Positions 35,146-44,445 of a DNA stretch of 64,000 nucleotides are shown piece by piece. The position numbers and the translations under genes are program-made. The number at the start of each line of letters is the position of its first letter. The stretch's first letter is position 1. The DNA is from Kluyvera intermedia (GTDB lineage Bacteria; Pseudomonadota; Gammaproteobacteria; Enterobacterales; Enterobacteriaceae): NCBI RefSeq assembly GCF_034424175.1, contig NZ_CP139986.1:558001-622000 (forward strand). The letters are read 5' to 3'. The notes under the pieces were generated by a model that was not told the origin of the DNA, did no database searches, and saw nothing but the letters and a program-made list of their open reading frames with translations.

Positions 35146-35708
35146 ATCGATTGCCCTTTGGCTTCTTCAAGCTTTCCTTGCGCCAATAGCAGCAGGTCGC
35201 AGACCTCACGAACCGCGCCGCGTCCACCGGCAATACGAGTGACGTAATCAGCGCGAGGCAGCAACAGTGGATGCGCATCCGCTACCGCAACGCTTAGGCC
35301 GATTTCGGCCATGACCGGCCAGTCAATCAGATCGTCACCAACGTAAGCGACCTGGTTTGGCTGGAGCTCCAGCTTCGCAAGCAGTTCGCGATAGGCGATC
35401 AGTTTATCCGACTGCCCTTGATAGAGATGGCTAATGCCAAGCGTAGCGCAGCGGTCTTCTAACAGTTTAGCTTTTCGTCCGGTAATAATCGCCACCTCAA
35501 TGCCTGAGGTGAGGGCGCAGCGAATTCCATAGCCGTCACGCACGTTGAAGGCTTTCAGCTCCTCGCCGTTGTTGCCCATGTAAATCAGGCCGTCCGAGAG
35601 CACCCCGTCAACATCGAGGATAAGCAGGCGAATTTGCTCCGCCTGAGTAATAAATTGTGGGCTCACCGGGCCATAACAGGTGGCAACCGGGGCGACAGCA
35701 TGACTCAT
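35142..35708 (-). CDS. kdsC: KDO-8-phosphate phosphatase
   Basis: KdsC (188 residues) is a HAD-family phosphatase making KDO for LPS inner core. The nucleophile and acid/base aspartates are Asp32 and Asp34 in LILDVDGVLSDG, and the metal site VGDDLIDWPVM lies near residue 125. It follows kdsD by 15 bases. Confidence 0.96.
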   Translation of the reverse strand: MSHAVAPVATCYGPVSPQFITQAEQIRLLILDVDGVLSDGLIYMGNNGEELKAFNVRDGYGIRCALTSGIEVAIITGRKAKLLEDRCATLGISHLYQGQSDKLIAYRELLAKLELQPNQVAYVGDDLIDWPVMAEIGLSVAVADAHPLLLPRADYVTRIAGGRGAVREVCDLLLLAQGKLEEAKGQSI

Positions 35709-35723
35709 TCTTTATATCCTTGA

Positions 35724-36710
35724 TTACACTACGCCTGCGCGCAGTAGGTCGTGCATATGTATCACACCTAGCAGATGGTCGCCATCGGCAACCAATACGC
35801 AGGTGATATGACGTGATTGCATCAGGTTCAATGCATCAACCGCCAGCATCTCTGGACGAATGCGGATACCGCCCGATGTCATCACGTCGGCAATGCCGAG
35901 AGTGCGGACGTCAACGCCGTTATCGAAGATTCTTCGCAGGTCACCGTCGGTGAAAATACCCTTAATCTGCATATTGTCGTCGCAGATGGCGGTCATGCCC
36001 AGATTTTTACGCGTGATCTCTAAAAGTGCGTCACGCAGCGAGGCATCGATGCTCACCTGGGGAATTTCATCGCCGGTGTGCATAATATCGTTAACCCGCA
36101 GCAACAGCTTGCGACCAAGTGCGCCGCCGGGGTGCGACAGGGCAAAATCTTCCGCCGTGAAGCCACGCGCTTTGAGCAGCGCAACCGCGAGGGCATCACC
36201 CATAACCAGCGCGGCGGTTGTGCTGGTGGTTGGCGCCAGGCCAAGTGGGCACGCTTCACGTGGAACTTTCACGCATAAATGAATATCGGCGGCGCGTCCC
36301 ATACTGCTCTCCGGACGGCTGGTCATGCAGATAAGCGGTACGCGCAGACGCTTCAATACCGGGATCAGCGCCAGAATTTCGTTGGACTCGCCGGAGTTTG
36401 ACAGGGCGATGACTACGTCCTGTGGGGTCACCATACCTAGGTCGCCGTGGGCCGCCTCGCCGGGATGAACGAAGAACGCCGATGTCCCCGTGCTGGCGAA
36501 AGTGGCCGCCATTTTACGACCAATATGCCCAGATTTGCCCATACCCATGACGACCACTTTGCCGCCACAGTAAAAGATCTTCTCGCAGGCGTTGCTGAAA
36601 TCCTGATTAATGTATTGACCAAGCTGCTCCAGCCCTTCCCGTTCAATCTCCAGAACCTCTCTTCCTGCTTGTTGGAAGTCGAAGTTTGGCTGCAAATCTA
36701 TTTGCGACAT
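35724..36710 (-). CDS. kdsD: D-arabinose-5-phosphate isomerase
   Basis: KdsD (328 residues) converts ribulose-5-phosphate to arabinose-5-phosphate, the first step towards KDO. It has an N-terminal SIS sugar-isomerase domain (about 40-180, with GKSGHIGRKMAATFAS and FFVHPGEAAHGDLG) and two CBS domains (about 205-328). The ATG at 36710 (MSQIDLQPNFDF) is preferred; the longer frame overlaps yrbG. Confidence 0.95.
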   Translation of the reverse strand: MSQIDLQPNFDFQQAGREVLEIEREGLEQLGQYINQDFSNACEKIFYCGGKVVVMGMGKSGHIGRKMAATFASTGTSAFFVHPGEAAHGDLGMVTPQDVVIALSNSGESNEILALIPVLKRLRVPLICMTSRPESSMGRAADIHLCVKVPREACPLGLAPTTSTTAALVMGDALAVALLKARGFTAEDFALSHPGGALGRKLLLRVNDIMHTGDEIPQVSIDASLRDALLEITRKNLGMTAICDDNMQIKGIFTDGDLRRIFDNGVDVRTLGIADVMTSGGIRIRPEMLAVDALNLMQSRHITCVLVADGDHLLGVIHMHDLLRAGVV

Positions 36711-36724
36711 AATGATATCCCGAT

Positions 36725-37699
36725 TCATTCGATGAAAAGCGGCGCGCCCCAATAGAGCACTGCCAGCCATACAACAAACCCGCTGATTAACAGCAGTCCC
36801 GCGCCGCGGCCGACCTGCCTACGACGCCAGCACAGTAGAGCAAACACCACGCTCACCAGTACCATGACGCCATAGTCGCGGGAGAACGCGAGCGGGTTGA
36901 AGGTTCCCGGCGCGATAAGCGCGGGGAGCCCCAGTACAATGGCGATATTAAAGAAATTGGAGCCGATGATATTGCCGACGGCGATATCATTCTCACCCTT
37001 GCGTACACCGGCAATCGCGGTGGCAAGCTCCGGTAAACTGGTGCCCAGCGCGATAATCGTTAAGCCGATGGTCAGTTCACTCATGGCAAAATAGTTTGCT
37101 AGCACCGTTGCGTTATCAATCACCATCCGTGTCGCCATTGGCATGATGATTAAGGCTACGCCCAGCCATAAACAGGCGACGGGTAAGGAGCCATCGCGCG
37201 GCAGCTCGGCAAGCTGCTGTTGCGTAAACTTATCGTTGCCCTGGCGTTCGGCCAATCTGGCTATTTTAATAATAAACAACAGCCAAAGGGCGGTGAGAAT
37301 AAATAAAAATATGCCGTCAAGACGGGAAAGCTCACCATCATACAACACATACCCTGCCAGCAGGCTCACTACCAACATTAGCGGTATTTCGCGGCGCAGG
37401 ATATCAGAATGCACGGTAAATGGGTGGAACAGGGCGGTCAGTCCGAGGATCAGTAGAATGTTGACAATGTTTGATCCGATGGCGGTTCCGACAGCGACAT
37501 CCACCTGCCCATGGAGCGATGCGGCGGCGGCAACAATAATTTCTGGTAGCGATGTGCCTATACTGACAACAGTCATGCCGATAATCAGCGGCGGGATCCC
37601 TAGAGCACGGCACAAAATGGAGGCGGAATACACCAGGCGGTCAGCGCTATAGACCACCAGAAGTAAACCAATAATTAACAGAGCCGTGGCTAAGAGCAT
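36725..37699 (-). CDS. yrbG: YrbG, CaCA-family cation antiporter homologue
   Basis: YrbG (324 residues) belongs to the Ca2+/cation antiporter family. It has about ten membrane helices and two inverted alpha-repeats with the ion-binding motifs GTSLPEI (about 48-54) and GTSLPELATAIAG (about 213-225). Its ion and role in E. coli are unclear. It heads the yrbG-kdsDC-lptCAB series and is divergent from mlaF. Confidence 0.92.
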   Translation of the reverse strand: MLLATALLIIGLLLVVYSADRLVYSASILCRALGIPPLIIGMTVVSIGTSLPEIIVAAAASLHGQVDVAVGTAIGSNIVNILLILGLTALFHPFTVHSDILRREIPLMLVVSLLAGYVLYDGELSRLDGIFLFILTALWLLFIIKIARLAERQGNDKFTQQQLAELPRDGSLPVACLWLGVALIIMPMATRMVIDNATVLANYFAMSELTIGLTIIALGTSLPELATAIAGVRKGENDIAVGNIIGSNFFNIAIVLGLPALIAPGTFNPLAFSRDYGVMVLVSVVFALLCWRRRQVGRGAGLLLISGFVVWLAVLYWGAPLFIE

Positions 37700-37887
37700 C
37701 TAAAGTCCTTTATTCGGGTATAATCGCCGGTCCGCATTTCTGAACATGGCGAATTCCTAATTTTGACTTTATGCGCAGGAAAAGTAAAACAAATGCCAGA
37801 TTTCGTTAACCAGAGCGGTTAGGATTCTGTAAGAATGCAGGGGCAAGCAGGAGTTTGCTCTACTTAAGGACCTGGAAAGGTAAGCCT

Positions 37888-38700
37888 ATGAGCCAAAATC
37901 TAGCGAATTTAGTCGATATGCACGACGTCACCTTTACGCGTGGCAATCGGGTTATCTTCGACAACATCTCGCTTTCGGTGCCGCGCGGTAAAATCACTGC
38001 GATTATGGGGCCGTCGGGGATTGGCAAGACCACCCTGTTACGCCTGATTGGCGGGCAGATCCCCCCGGATAGCGGAGAAATCCTCTTTGATGGCGAGAAT
38101 GTGCCGCAGATGTCACGATCTCGTCTTTACACCGTGCGCAAGCGCATGAGTATGCTGTTTCAGTCTGGGGCATTGTTCACAGACCTGAACGTGTTTGACA
38201 ACGTGGCTTATCCGATTCGCGAGCACACTAATCTGCCCGCGCCGCTGCTAAAAAGCACGGTGATGATGAAACTGGAAGCCGTTGGTCTGCGCGGGGCGGC
38301 GAAGCTGATGCCGTCTGAACTGTCCGGCGGGATGGCGCGGCGTGCGGCGCTGGCCAGAGCCATTGCGCTGGAGCCGGATCTCATCATGTTTGATGAACCG
38401 TTTGTCGGCCAGGATCCGATAACCATGGGCGTACTGGTGAAGCTGATTTCTGAACTCAACAGTGCGCTGGGTGTCACTTGTATTGTGGTTTCCCACGATG
38501 TACCGGAAGTGCTGAGCATTGCCGATTTCGCCTACATCATGGCAGACCGAAAAATCATCGCTCATGGGAGCGCAACGTCGTTGCAGGAAAACGCCGATCC
38601 TCGTGTGCGTCAGTTCCTCGACGGTATCGCCGACGGCCCGGTGCCGTTCCGTTATCCGGCGGGCGACTACCGCCGCGATCTCATTGGTACAGGGAGTTAA
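37888..38700 (+). CDS. mlaF: MlaF, ATPase of the phospholipid transport complex
   Basis: MlaF (270 residues) powers the MlaFEDB inner-membrane complex that keeps outer-membrane lipid asymmetry. Walker A GPSGIGKTT is at 41-49, the signature LSGGM at 145-149, and Walker B ends at Glu170 (IMFDEP). I chose the ATG at 37888, after AAAGG, over an in-frame ATG at 37855. mlaE starts 7 bases after its stop. A TATAAT box at 37719-37724 may be its promoter -10, but I see no good -35. Confidence 0.95.
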   Translation: MSQNLANLVDMHDVTFTRGNRVIFDNISLSVPRGKITAIMGPSGIGKTTLLRLIGGQIPPDSGEILFDGENVPQMSRSRLYTVRKRMSMLFQSGALFTDLNVFDNVAYPIREHTNLPAPLLKSTVMMKLEAVGLRGAAKLMPSELSGGMARRAALARAIALEPDLIMFDEPFVGQDPITMGVLVKLISELNSALGVTCIVVSHDVPEVLSIADFAYIMADRKIIAHGSATSLQENADPRVRQFLDGIADGPVPFRYPAGDYRRDLIGTGS

Positions 38701-38707
38701 ACGACTC

Positions 38708-39490
38708 ATGCTGTTAAATGCACTGGCAGCGCTGGGACATCGCGGGATTAAGACCATCGCGACGTTTGGGCGCGCCGGGTTAATGTTATTCAATGCCGTC
38801 GTCGGCAAACCCGAATTCCGCAAGCACGGACCGTTGCTGGTTCGTCAGCTTTATAACGTTGGCGTGCTTTCTCTGGTTATCATTATTGTGTCGGGCGTGT
38901 TTATCGGCATGGTGCTGGGGTTGCAAGGGTATCTGGTGCTGACCACTTACAGCGCTGAGACCAGTCTCGGTATGCTGGTCGCGCTCTCGTTACTGCGTGA
39001 GCTGGGGCCGGTGGTTGCCGCGCTGCTGTTCGCCGGGCGCGCGGGTTCGGCATTGACCGCTGAAATTGGCCTGATGCGCGCCACCGAGCAACTCTCCAGC
39101 ATGGAAATGATGGCAGTCGATCCGCTGCGTCGCGTAATTTCTCCGCGCTTTTGGGCGGGCGTCATCTCTTTGCCGCTGTTGACCATTATTTTCGTCGCTG
39201 TGGGTATTTGGGGCGGCTCTCTGGTCGGCGTCAGTTGGAAAGGGATTGATGCCGGGTTCTTCTGGTCGGCAATGCAAAATGCGGTGGACTGGCGTCTTGA
39301 TCTGGTGAACTGCCTGATTAAGAGCGTTGTTTTCGCCATTACGGTGACATGGATTGCGTTATTTAACGGTTACGATGCGATCCCCACTTCTGCCGGAATC
39401 AGCCGCGCGACCACCCGTACCGTGGTGCATGCGTCGCTGGCGGTTCTTGGGCTGGACTTTGTGCTGACGGCACTGATGTTTGGGAATTGA
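38708..39490 (+). CDS. mlaE: MlaE, permease of the phospholipid transport complex
   Basis: MlaE (260 residues) is the membrane permease of MlaFEDB with about five to six hydrophobic helices. The conserved segment ELGPVVAALLFAGRAGSA, facing the ATPase, and the block EQLSSMEMMAVDP mark the family. The ATG at 38708 is chosen; the frame is open further upstream but that part overlaps mlaF. mlaD follows after 4 bases. Confidence 0.95.
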   Translation: MLLNALAALGHRGIKTIATFGRAGLMLFNAVVGKPEFRKHGPLLVRQLYNVGVLSLVIIIVSGVFIGMVLGLQGYLVLTTYSAETSLGMLVALSLLRELGPVVAALLFAGRAGSALTAEIGLMRATEQLSSMEMMAVDPLRRVISPRFWAGVISLPLLTIIFVAVGIWGGSLVGVSWKGIDAGFFWSAMQNAVDWRLDLVNCLIKSVVFAITVTWIALFNGYDAIPTSAGISRATTRTVVHASLAVLGLDFVLTALMFGN

Positions 39491-39494
39491 GTGA

Positions 39495-40049
39495 ATGCAA
39501 ACGAAAAAGAGTGAAATCTGGGTCGGTATTTTTCTGTTGGTTGCCCTGCTGGCGGCGCTGTTTGTCTGCCTGAAGGCGGCGGACGTGTCGTCGATGAAAT
39601 CTGCGCCAACCTACCGTGTTTACGCCACCTTCGATAACATCGGCGGCCTGAAAAGCCGTTCGCCGGTGCGTATTGGTGGCGTGGTGATTGGGCGTGTCGC
39701 CGATATCTCACTGGATCCAAAAACATACTTACCGCGTGTGGCTATCGACATTGAAGACAGCTATGACCATATTCCCGATACCAGTTCGCTGGCGATTCGT
39801 ACTTCGGGCCTGCTGGGCGAGCAGTACCTGGCGCTGAACGTAGGTTTTGAAGACCCGGAACTGGGAACGTCTATCCTTAAAGACGGCAGCATCATCCAGG
39901 ATACTAAATCAGCAATGGTGCTCGAAGATTTGATTGGTCAGTTCCTTTACAACAGTAAAGGCAGCGACAATCAGAATTCAGGCGATGCGAAAACGTCAAC
40001 TGACGAACATACTGATACGGCAGCGCCTGCTACTGGCTCGACGAATTAA
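39495..40049 (+). CDS. mlaD: MlaD, MCE-domain lipid-binding protein
   Basis: MlaD (184 residues) has one N-terminal membrane anchor (about 8-28) and a periplasmic MCE domain (about 38-145). It forms the hexameric ring with a lipid tunnel. The C-terminal tail is acidic and Thr/Ser-rich, as in E. coli. Confidence 0.95.
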   Translation: MQTKKSEIWVGIFLLVALLAALFVCLKAADVSSMKSAPTYRVYATFDNIGGLKSRSPVRIGGVVIGRVADISLDPKTYLPRVAIDIEDSYDHIPDTSSLAIRTSGLLGEQYLALNVGFEDPELGTSILKDGSIIQDTKSAMVLEDLIGQFLYNSKGSDNQNSGDAKTSTDEHTDTAAPATGSTN

Positions 40050-40067
40050 TCTCAGGAGATACTCGAC

Positions 40068-40703
40068 ATGTTTAAACGTTTACTGATGGTCGCCATGCTG
40101 GTGATTGCGCCATTAACGGCAGCCACGGCGGCAGACCAGACTAACCCTTACAAGCTGATGAACGAAGCGGCGCAGAAAACATTCGATCGCCTGAAGACCG
40201 AACAACCGAAGATTCGTTCTAATCCTAACTACCTGCGTGATGTTGTTGATCAGGAACTCCTGCCGTATGTGCAGGTGAAATATGCCGGTGCACTGGTTCT
40301 TGGCCGCTACTACAAAGACGCGACTCCAGCACAGCGTGAAGCTTACTTCATCGCGTTCCGTGAATACCTGAAACAGGCTTACGGCCAGGCGTTGGCGATG
40401 TATCACGGTCAGACTTATCAGGTTGCTCCAGAACAATCGTTGGGTGATGCCACGATCGTTCCTATCCGTGTGACCATCAACGATCCGAATGGTCGCCCGC
40501 CGGTACGTCTGGACTTCCAGTGGCGTAAAAATACCCAGACGGGTAACTGGCAGGCTTACGACATGATTGCGGAAGGGGTGAGCATGATCACCACCAAACA
40601 AAATGAGTGGAGCGATCTGCTGCGTACCAAAGGTATCGATGGTCTGACTGCACAGCTGAAAGCTATCTCTGCACAGCCAATTACCCTGGAACAGAAAAAA
40701 TAA
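40068..40703 (+). CDS. mlaC: MlaC, periplasmic phospholipid carrier
   Basis: MlaC (211 residues) ferries phospholipid between the MlaA-OmpC complex and MlaFEDB. A signal peptide (about residues 1-21, ending ATA) precedes the Tol_Tol_Ttg2-type lipid-binding domain. Its stop overlaps the mlaB ATG by one base (TAATG). Confidence 0.95.
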   Translation: MFKRLLMVAMLVIAPLTAATAADQTNPYKLMNEAAQKTFDRLKTEQPKIRSNPNYLRDVVDQELLPYVQVKYAGALVLGRYYKDATPAQREAYFIAFREYLKQAYGQALAMYHGQTYQVAPEQSLGDATIVPIRVTINDPNGRPPVRLDFQWRKNTQTGNWQAYDMIAEGVSMITTKQNEWSDLLRTKGIDGLTAQLKAISAQPITLEQKK

Positions 40704-40993
40704 TGGCCGAACAGTTAAGCTGGACACGCGAAGGCGAACGCCTGGCGCTGCACGGTGAGTTGGATCAGGACTTTCTGGTGTCTCTATGGGACGCCAGAAA
40801 GGACGCAACGCAGGGTGTATCAGTGATTGATCTCAGTGGCTTGAGCCGCGTGGATACGGCGGGTCTGGCACTGCTGGTGCATCTGGTCGATCTGATTCGT
40901 GCCGAGGGCCGGACGGCGAGCCTCGAAGGCGTAAGCGAAAAAGTGGCCACCCTGAAAGGGTTATATAATCTGCCTGAAGATATGATCCCTTAA
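40703..40993 (+). CDS. mlaB: MlaB, STAS-domain regulator of the Mla ATPase
   Basis: MlaB (96 residues) is a small cytoplasmic STAS protein that binds MlaF and supports its activity. The conserved SGLSRVDTAGLALLVHL segment (about 45-61) holds the typical Asp-Thr/Ser-Ala-Gly pattern. It is the last mlaFEDCB gene; a terminator follows. Confidence 0.93.
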   Translation: MAEQLSWTREGERLALHGELDQDFLVSLWDARKDATQGVSVIDLSGLSRVDTAGLALLVHLVDLIRAEGRTASLEGVSEKVATLKGLYNLPEDMIP

Positions 40994-41026
40994 AAATTTC
41001 AGTACGTTATTGCTTCCAATATTCTT

Positions 41027-41059
41027 AAAGCCCCATCAATCTCAAGGATGGGGCTTTTT
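41027..41059 (+). terminator. Intrinsic terminator of mlaFEDCB
   Basis: An 11-bp stem (aaagccccatc/gatggggcttt) with a 9-base loop is followed by TTTT, 34 bases past mlaB. Confidence 0.85.
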
Positions 41060-41130
41060 GCTTGTTTAAGACTGCGCCACTTTCCTCTAAGATGTGGGGC
41101 TGTTTTCACTCTCAAATGAAATGCGAACCT

Positions 41131-41385
41131 ATGGAAAATAATGAAATTCAGACCGTGCTGATGAACGCACTCTCCCTTCAGGAAGTTCTCGTTTCTGGTG
41201 ATGGCAGCCACTTCCAGGTGATTGCTGTGGGTGAGATGTTTGATGGCATGAGCCGGGTTAAGAAGCAGCAGACTATCTATGGCCCGCTGATGGAGTACCT
41301 TGCGGACAACCGCATCCATGCCTTGTCGATCAAAGCGTATACCCCGCAAGAGTGGGCACGCGATCGCAAACTCAACGGTTTTTGA
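41131..41385 (+). CDS. ibaG: IbaG, BolA-family protein
   Basis: IbaG (84 residues) is a BolA/YrbA-family protein that works with monothiol glutaredoxin in iron-sulphur handling and is induced by acid. I chose the ATG at 41131 (MENNEIQTVLMNAL); two earlier in-frame ATGs are within 70 bases. The nucleic-acid-binding-like helix region VKKQQTIYGPLMEYL is present, as is the conserved SIKAYTP block. murA follows 65 bases later. Confidence 0.92.
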   Translation: MENNEIQTVLMNALSLQEVLVSGDGSHFQVIAVGEMFDGMSRVKKQQTIYGPLMEYLADNRIHALSIKAYTPQEWARDRKLNGF

Positions 41386-41450
41386 GCCAGGGGAAAAGTG
41401 GCATCACTTTTCCGGTGGCGAACGTGAATACTTAACAGAGATTAGATTTG

Positions 41451-42710
41451 ATGGATAAATTTCGTGTGCAGGGGCCGACCCGCCTTCAGGGTGAGGTCAC
41501 CATTAGTGGTGCTAAAAATGCTGCCCTGCCGATTCTTTTTGCCGCTTTGCTGGCAGAAGACCCGGTTGAGATCCAGAACGTACCAAAACTGAAAGATGTT
41601 GATACTTCCATGAAGCTGTTGACGCAGCTGGGTGCGAAGGTTGAGCGCAATGGTTCAGTATGGATTGACGCAAGTTCGGTGAACGTATTTTGTGCACCAT
41701 ACGATCTGGTGAAAACCATGCGTGCTTCTATCTGGGCGCTGGGCCCGCTGGTGGCGCGTTTTGGTCAGGGGCAGGTTTCTCTGCCTGGCGGCTGCACCAT
41801 TGGTGCGCGTCCGGTTGACCTGCACATTTCTGGCCTGGAGCAGTTAGGCGCGGAAATTAAACTGGAAGAAGGCTACGTCAAAGCGTCCGTTAATGGTCGT
41901 CTGAAAGGTGCACATATCGTGATGGACATGGTCAGCGTTGGCGCGACCGTCACCATCATGGCTGCTGCTACGCTGGCGGAAGGGACTACTGTTATCGAAA
42001 ACGCCGCGCGTGAGCCGGAGATCGTCGATACTGCGAACTTCCTCAACGCCATGGGCGCGAAGGTGACAGGTCAGGGCACCGACCGTATCACTATCGAAGG
42101 CGTTAAGCGTTTGGGCGGCGGTGTTTATCGCGTTCTGCCTGACCGTATTGAAACCGGCACCTTCCTGGTGGCGGCGGCGATTTCCGGTGGCAAAATTGTC
42201 TGTCGTAACGCTAAACCTGACACGCTGGATGCGGTGCTGGCTAAGCTTCGTGAAGCCGGCGCTGATATTGAAGTCGGTGAAGACTGGGTCAGCCTGGATA
42301 TGCACGGCAAACGCCCGAAAGCAGTCAATGTGCGTACCGCGCCACATCCTGCATTCCCGACCGACATGCAGGCGCAGTTCACCTTGCTGAACCTGGTGGC
42401 AGAAGGTACCGGTGTTATCACCGAAACGGTATTTGAAAACCGCTTTATGCACATTCCGGAGCTTATACGTATGGGCGCGCGTGCGGAAATTGAAAGCAAT
42501 ACCGCAATTTGTCACGGCGTTGAGCAGCTCTCCGGCGCTCAGGTCATGGCAACCGACCTGCGTGCATCTGCAAGCCTGGTCCTGGCGGGCTGCATCGCTC
42601 AGGGCACTACGATCGTTGACCGTATCTATCACATCGACCGTGGCTATGAGCGCATTGAAGATAAGCTCAGCGCGCTAGGCGCGAATATCGAGCGTATTAA
42701 GGGCGAGTAA
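41451..42710 (+). CDS. murA: UDP-N-acetylglucosamine 1-carboxyvinyltransferase
   Basis: MurA (419 residues) makes the first committed precursor of peptidoglycan and is the fosfomycin target. The catalytic Cys115 is in LPGGCTIGARP, and Lys22-Asn23 are in SGAKNAALP. The ATG at 41451 gives the E. coli N-terminus; a TTG at 41448 directly before it is not needed. Confidence 0.98.
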   Translation: MDKFRVQGPTRLQGEVTISGAKNAALPILFAALLAEDPVEIQNVPKLKDVDTSMKLLTQLGAKVERNGSVWIDASSVNVFCAPYDLVKTMRASIWALGPLVARFGQGQVSLPGGCTIGARPVDLHISGLEQLGAEIKLEEGYVKASVNGRLKGAHIVMDMVSVGATVTIMAAATLAEGTTVIENAAREPEIVDTANFLNAMGAKVTGQGTDRITIEGVKRLGGGVYRVLPDRIETGTFLVAAAISGGKIVCRNAKPDTLDAVLAKLREAGADIEVGEDWVSLDMHGKRPKAVNVRTAPHPAFPTDMQAQFTLLNLVAEGTGVITETVFENRFMHIPELIRMGARAEIESNTAICHGVEQLSGAQVMATDLRASASLVLAGCIAQGTTIVDRIYHIDRGYERIEDKLSALGANIERIKGE

Positions 42711-42723
42711 TCGCGACACGTGA

Positions 42724-42760
42724 TAAACGCCCTCTGGCCTGTCTGGAGGGCGTTATTTTG
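42724..42760 (+). terminator. Terminator of murA, overlapping the sfsB 3' end
   Basis: A 9-bp stem (aacgccctc/gagggcgtt) with an 11-base loop is followed by ATTTTG. It sits between convergent murA and sfsB, and its right arm reaches the sfsB stop. Confidence 0.75.
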
Positions 42761-43025
42761 CCTCTACAGATCGACGCATTGCTTTCGTTCTATCAATAAA
42801 CTCATGGGTTATTGGATCGTGATAGCGCGATGGCCAGATTATCCACGGTTCGGTTTCAAGCACCTTTGCAATAATCACTTCACCTTTCGGCCATGGGCGG
42901 GATAGCACGTTGGCTAACGTCGACGAACTGAGGCCGTTCTTACGTGATTCTGCGGCCATCGACGTCCCTTTTTTGTGTAACCCCGCGATAATATCTGCCG
43001 GATGCCAATCGATAAACTTATCCAT
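42753..43025 (-). CDS. sfsB: SfsB (Nlp), Ner-like DNA-binding protein
   Basis: This 90-residue protein belongs to the Ner family of phage-type repressors: a helix-turn-helix (about residues 10-45, with WHPADIIAGLHKKGTS and SSSTLANVL) and a C-terminal part with WIIWPSRY. E. coli SfsB (Nlp) was isolated as a positive factor for maltose gene expression without CRP; its normal role is not clear. It is convergent with murA. The upstream 190 bases are AT-rich and contain a short tandem repeat (gggcatttt twice near 43165-43182). Confidence 0.9.
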   Translation of the reverse strand: MDKFIDWHPADIIAGLHKKGTSMAAESRKNGLSSSTLANVLSRPWPKGEVIIAKVLETEPWIIWPSRYHDPITHEFIDRTKAMRRSVEAK

Positions 43026-43217
43026 ACTTCCTCCCTGAGAATACTGTTTAAATCATCATGTCGAATGAGGAATGTACTGTATCGCTCTTTTCAGTAACTT
43101 TCTAAAAAGTTCTAGTAAGTTTCTTTAAATTCGGAATAAGTTAATTTTTGCCATCAAAAATGGGCATTTTGGGCATTTTCAGGAAATTTCCCGCGCGAGT
43201 GTGCGCGGGAACAGATT

Positions 43218-44189
43218 TTAACGATCGCGTTGAACGGCGATATGGGCGAGGGCGATCAGCGCCTCACGGTATTGAGTATCTGGCAGAGGGGAGAGGGCGG
43301 CAATGGCTTTATCGGCTTCTTCTTCGGCACGCTGACGCGTCCATTCCAGAGAACCACACGCTGCCATCGCTTCAAGCACCGGTTCAAGCAGATGACGCCC
43401 GTTGCCTTGCTCAATCGCACCGCGAATCATAAGCGCCTGTTCTGGCGTACCGTTACGCATAGCGTGCAGCAAAGGCAGGGTAGGTTTGCCTTCGTTAAGA
43501 TCATCACCGACGTTTTTACCCAGTGTTTCGCCATCAGCGCTGTAGTCGAGTAAATCATCGATCAGCTGGAAAGCGGTGCCCAGATAGCGGCCATAGTCCT
43601 GTAGCCCTTTCTCCTGCTCTGATGTGCAGTTAGCGAGTAGACCAGAGCATTGCGCCGCTGCTTCAAACAGGCGCGCAGTTTTACTGTAGATCACGCGCAT
43701 GTAGTTTTCTTCGGTAATGTCCGCATCGTTGACGTTCATCAACTGAAGAACTTCACCTTCAGCAATGACGTTTACCGCTTCAGACATCACTTCCAGCACT
43801 TTCAGCGAACCGAGGCTGGTCATCATCTGAAATGCGCGCGTGTAAATGAAGTCGCCAACCAGCACGCTGGCCGCGTTCCCAAAGGCAGCATTCGCCGTTG
43901 CCTTGCCACGGCGCATATCCGACTCATCGACGACGTCATCGTGCAACAAGGTCGCGGTATGAATAAATTCGATAAGCGCGGCAATATTGACATGGGCATT
44001 GCCCTGATAGCCAACGGCGCGAGCGGCAAGCACGGCAATCATCGGGCGGATACGTTTTCCGCCACCGCTGACGATGTAATAGCCTAGCTGATTGATCAAC
44101 TGGACATCCGAGTTGAGCTGCTCAAGAATCGTCGCATTGACACCCGCCATATCCTGCGCGGTTAACTCATTGATTTGTTGTAAATTCAT
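43218..44189 (-). CDS. ispB: Octaprenyl diphosphate synthase
   Basis: IspB (323 residues) makes the C40 side chain of ubiquinone and menaquinone. The two Asp-rich motifs are DDVVD (84-88) and IDDLLD (near 212). I chose the ATG at 44189 (MNLQQINELTAQDM); the longer frame from 44222 adds 11 residues. A GC hairpin (43186-43203) just past the stop may end the message. It is divergent from rplU. Confidence 0.96.
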   Translation of the reverse strand: MNLQQINELTAQDMAGVNATILEQLNSDVQLINQLGYYIVSGGGKRIRPMIAVLAARAVGYQGNAHVNIAALIEFIHTATLLHDDVVDESDMRRGKATANAAFGNAASVLVGDFIYTRAFQMMTSLGSLKVLEVMSEAVNVIAEGEVLQLMNVNDADITEENYMRVIYSKTARLFEAAAQCSGLLANCTSEQEKGLQDYGRYLGTAFQLIDDLLDYSADGETLGKNVGDDLNEGKPTLPLLHAMRNGTPEQALMIRGAIEQGNGRHLLEPVLEAMAACGSLEWTRQRAEEEADKAIAALSPLPDTQYREALIALAHIAVQRDR

Positions 44190-44346
44190 CGCAAAAGCCG
44201 GGCTTAGTGTCCTGTTTACCATTTATCCATACAGGATAATGAAGGTTTTACGTTAGCGTTGTGACTACGATTGTACTGAAAAAACGCCTCAGATAAACGT
44301 TGTCGTGCCGGTTGTCTTTTTTTTCTGCATCTATTGATGGTAGCAC

Positions 44347-44375
44347 TTGTCAAAGGCTCGCGTTTTGCGTAATAT
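44347..44375 (+). promoter_or_regulatory. Promoter of rplU-rpmA
   Basis: TTGTCA (44347-44352), a 17-base spacer and TAATAT (44370-44375) give a strong sigma-70 promoter. Transcription would start near 44382, leaving a leader of about 64 bases before rplU. Confidence 0.75.
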
Positions 44376-44445
44376 TCGCGCCCTATTGTGAATATTTATA
44401 GCGCACTCTGAATCACATAAAGTTGTGCGCGGAAGCGGAGTTTAT

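Noticed and set aside
41844..42632. A 262-codon minus-strand frame opposite murA
   Set aside because: Antisense shadow of a highly conserved gene; no motif or start signal.
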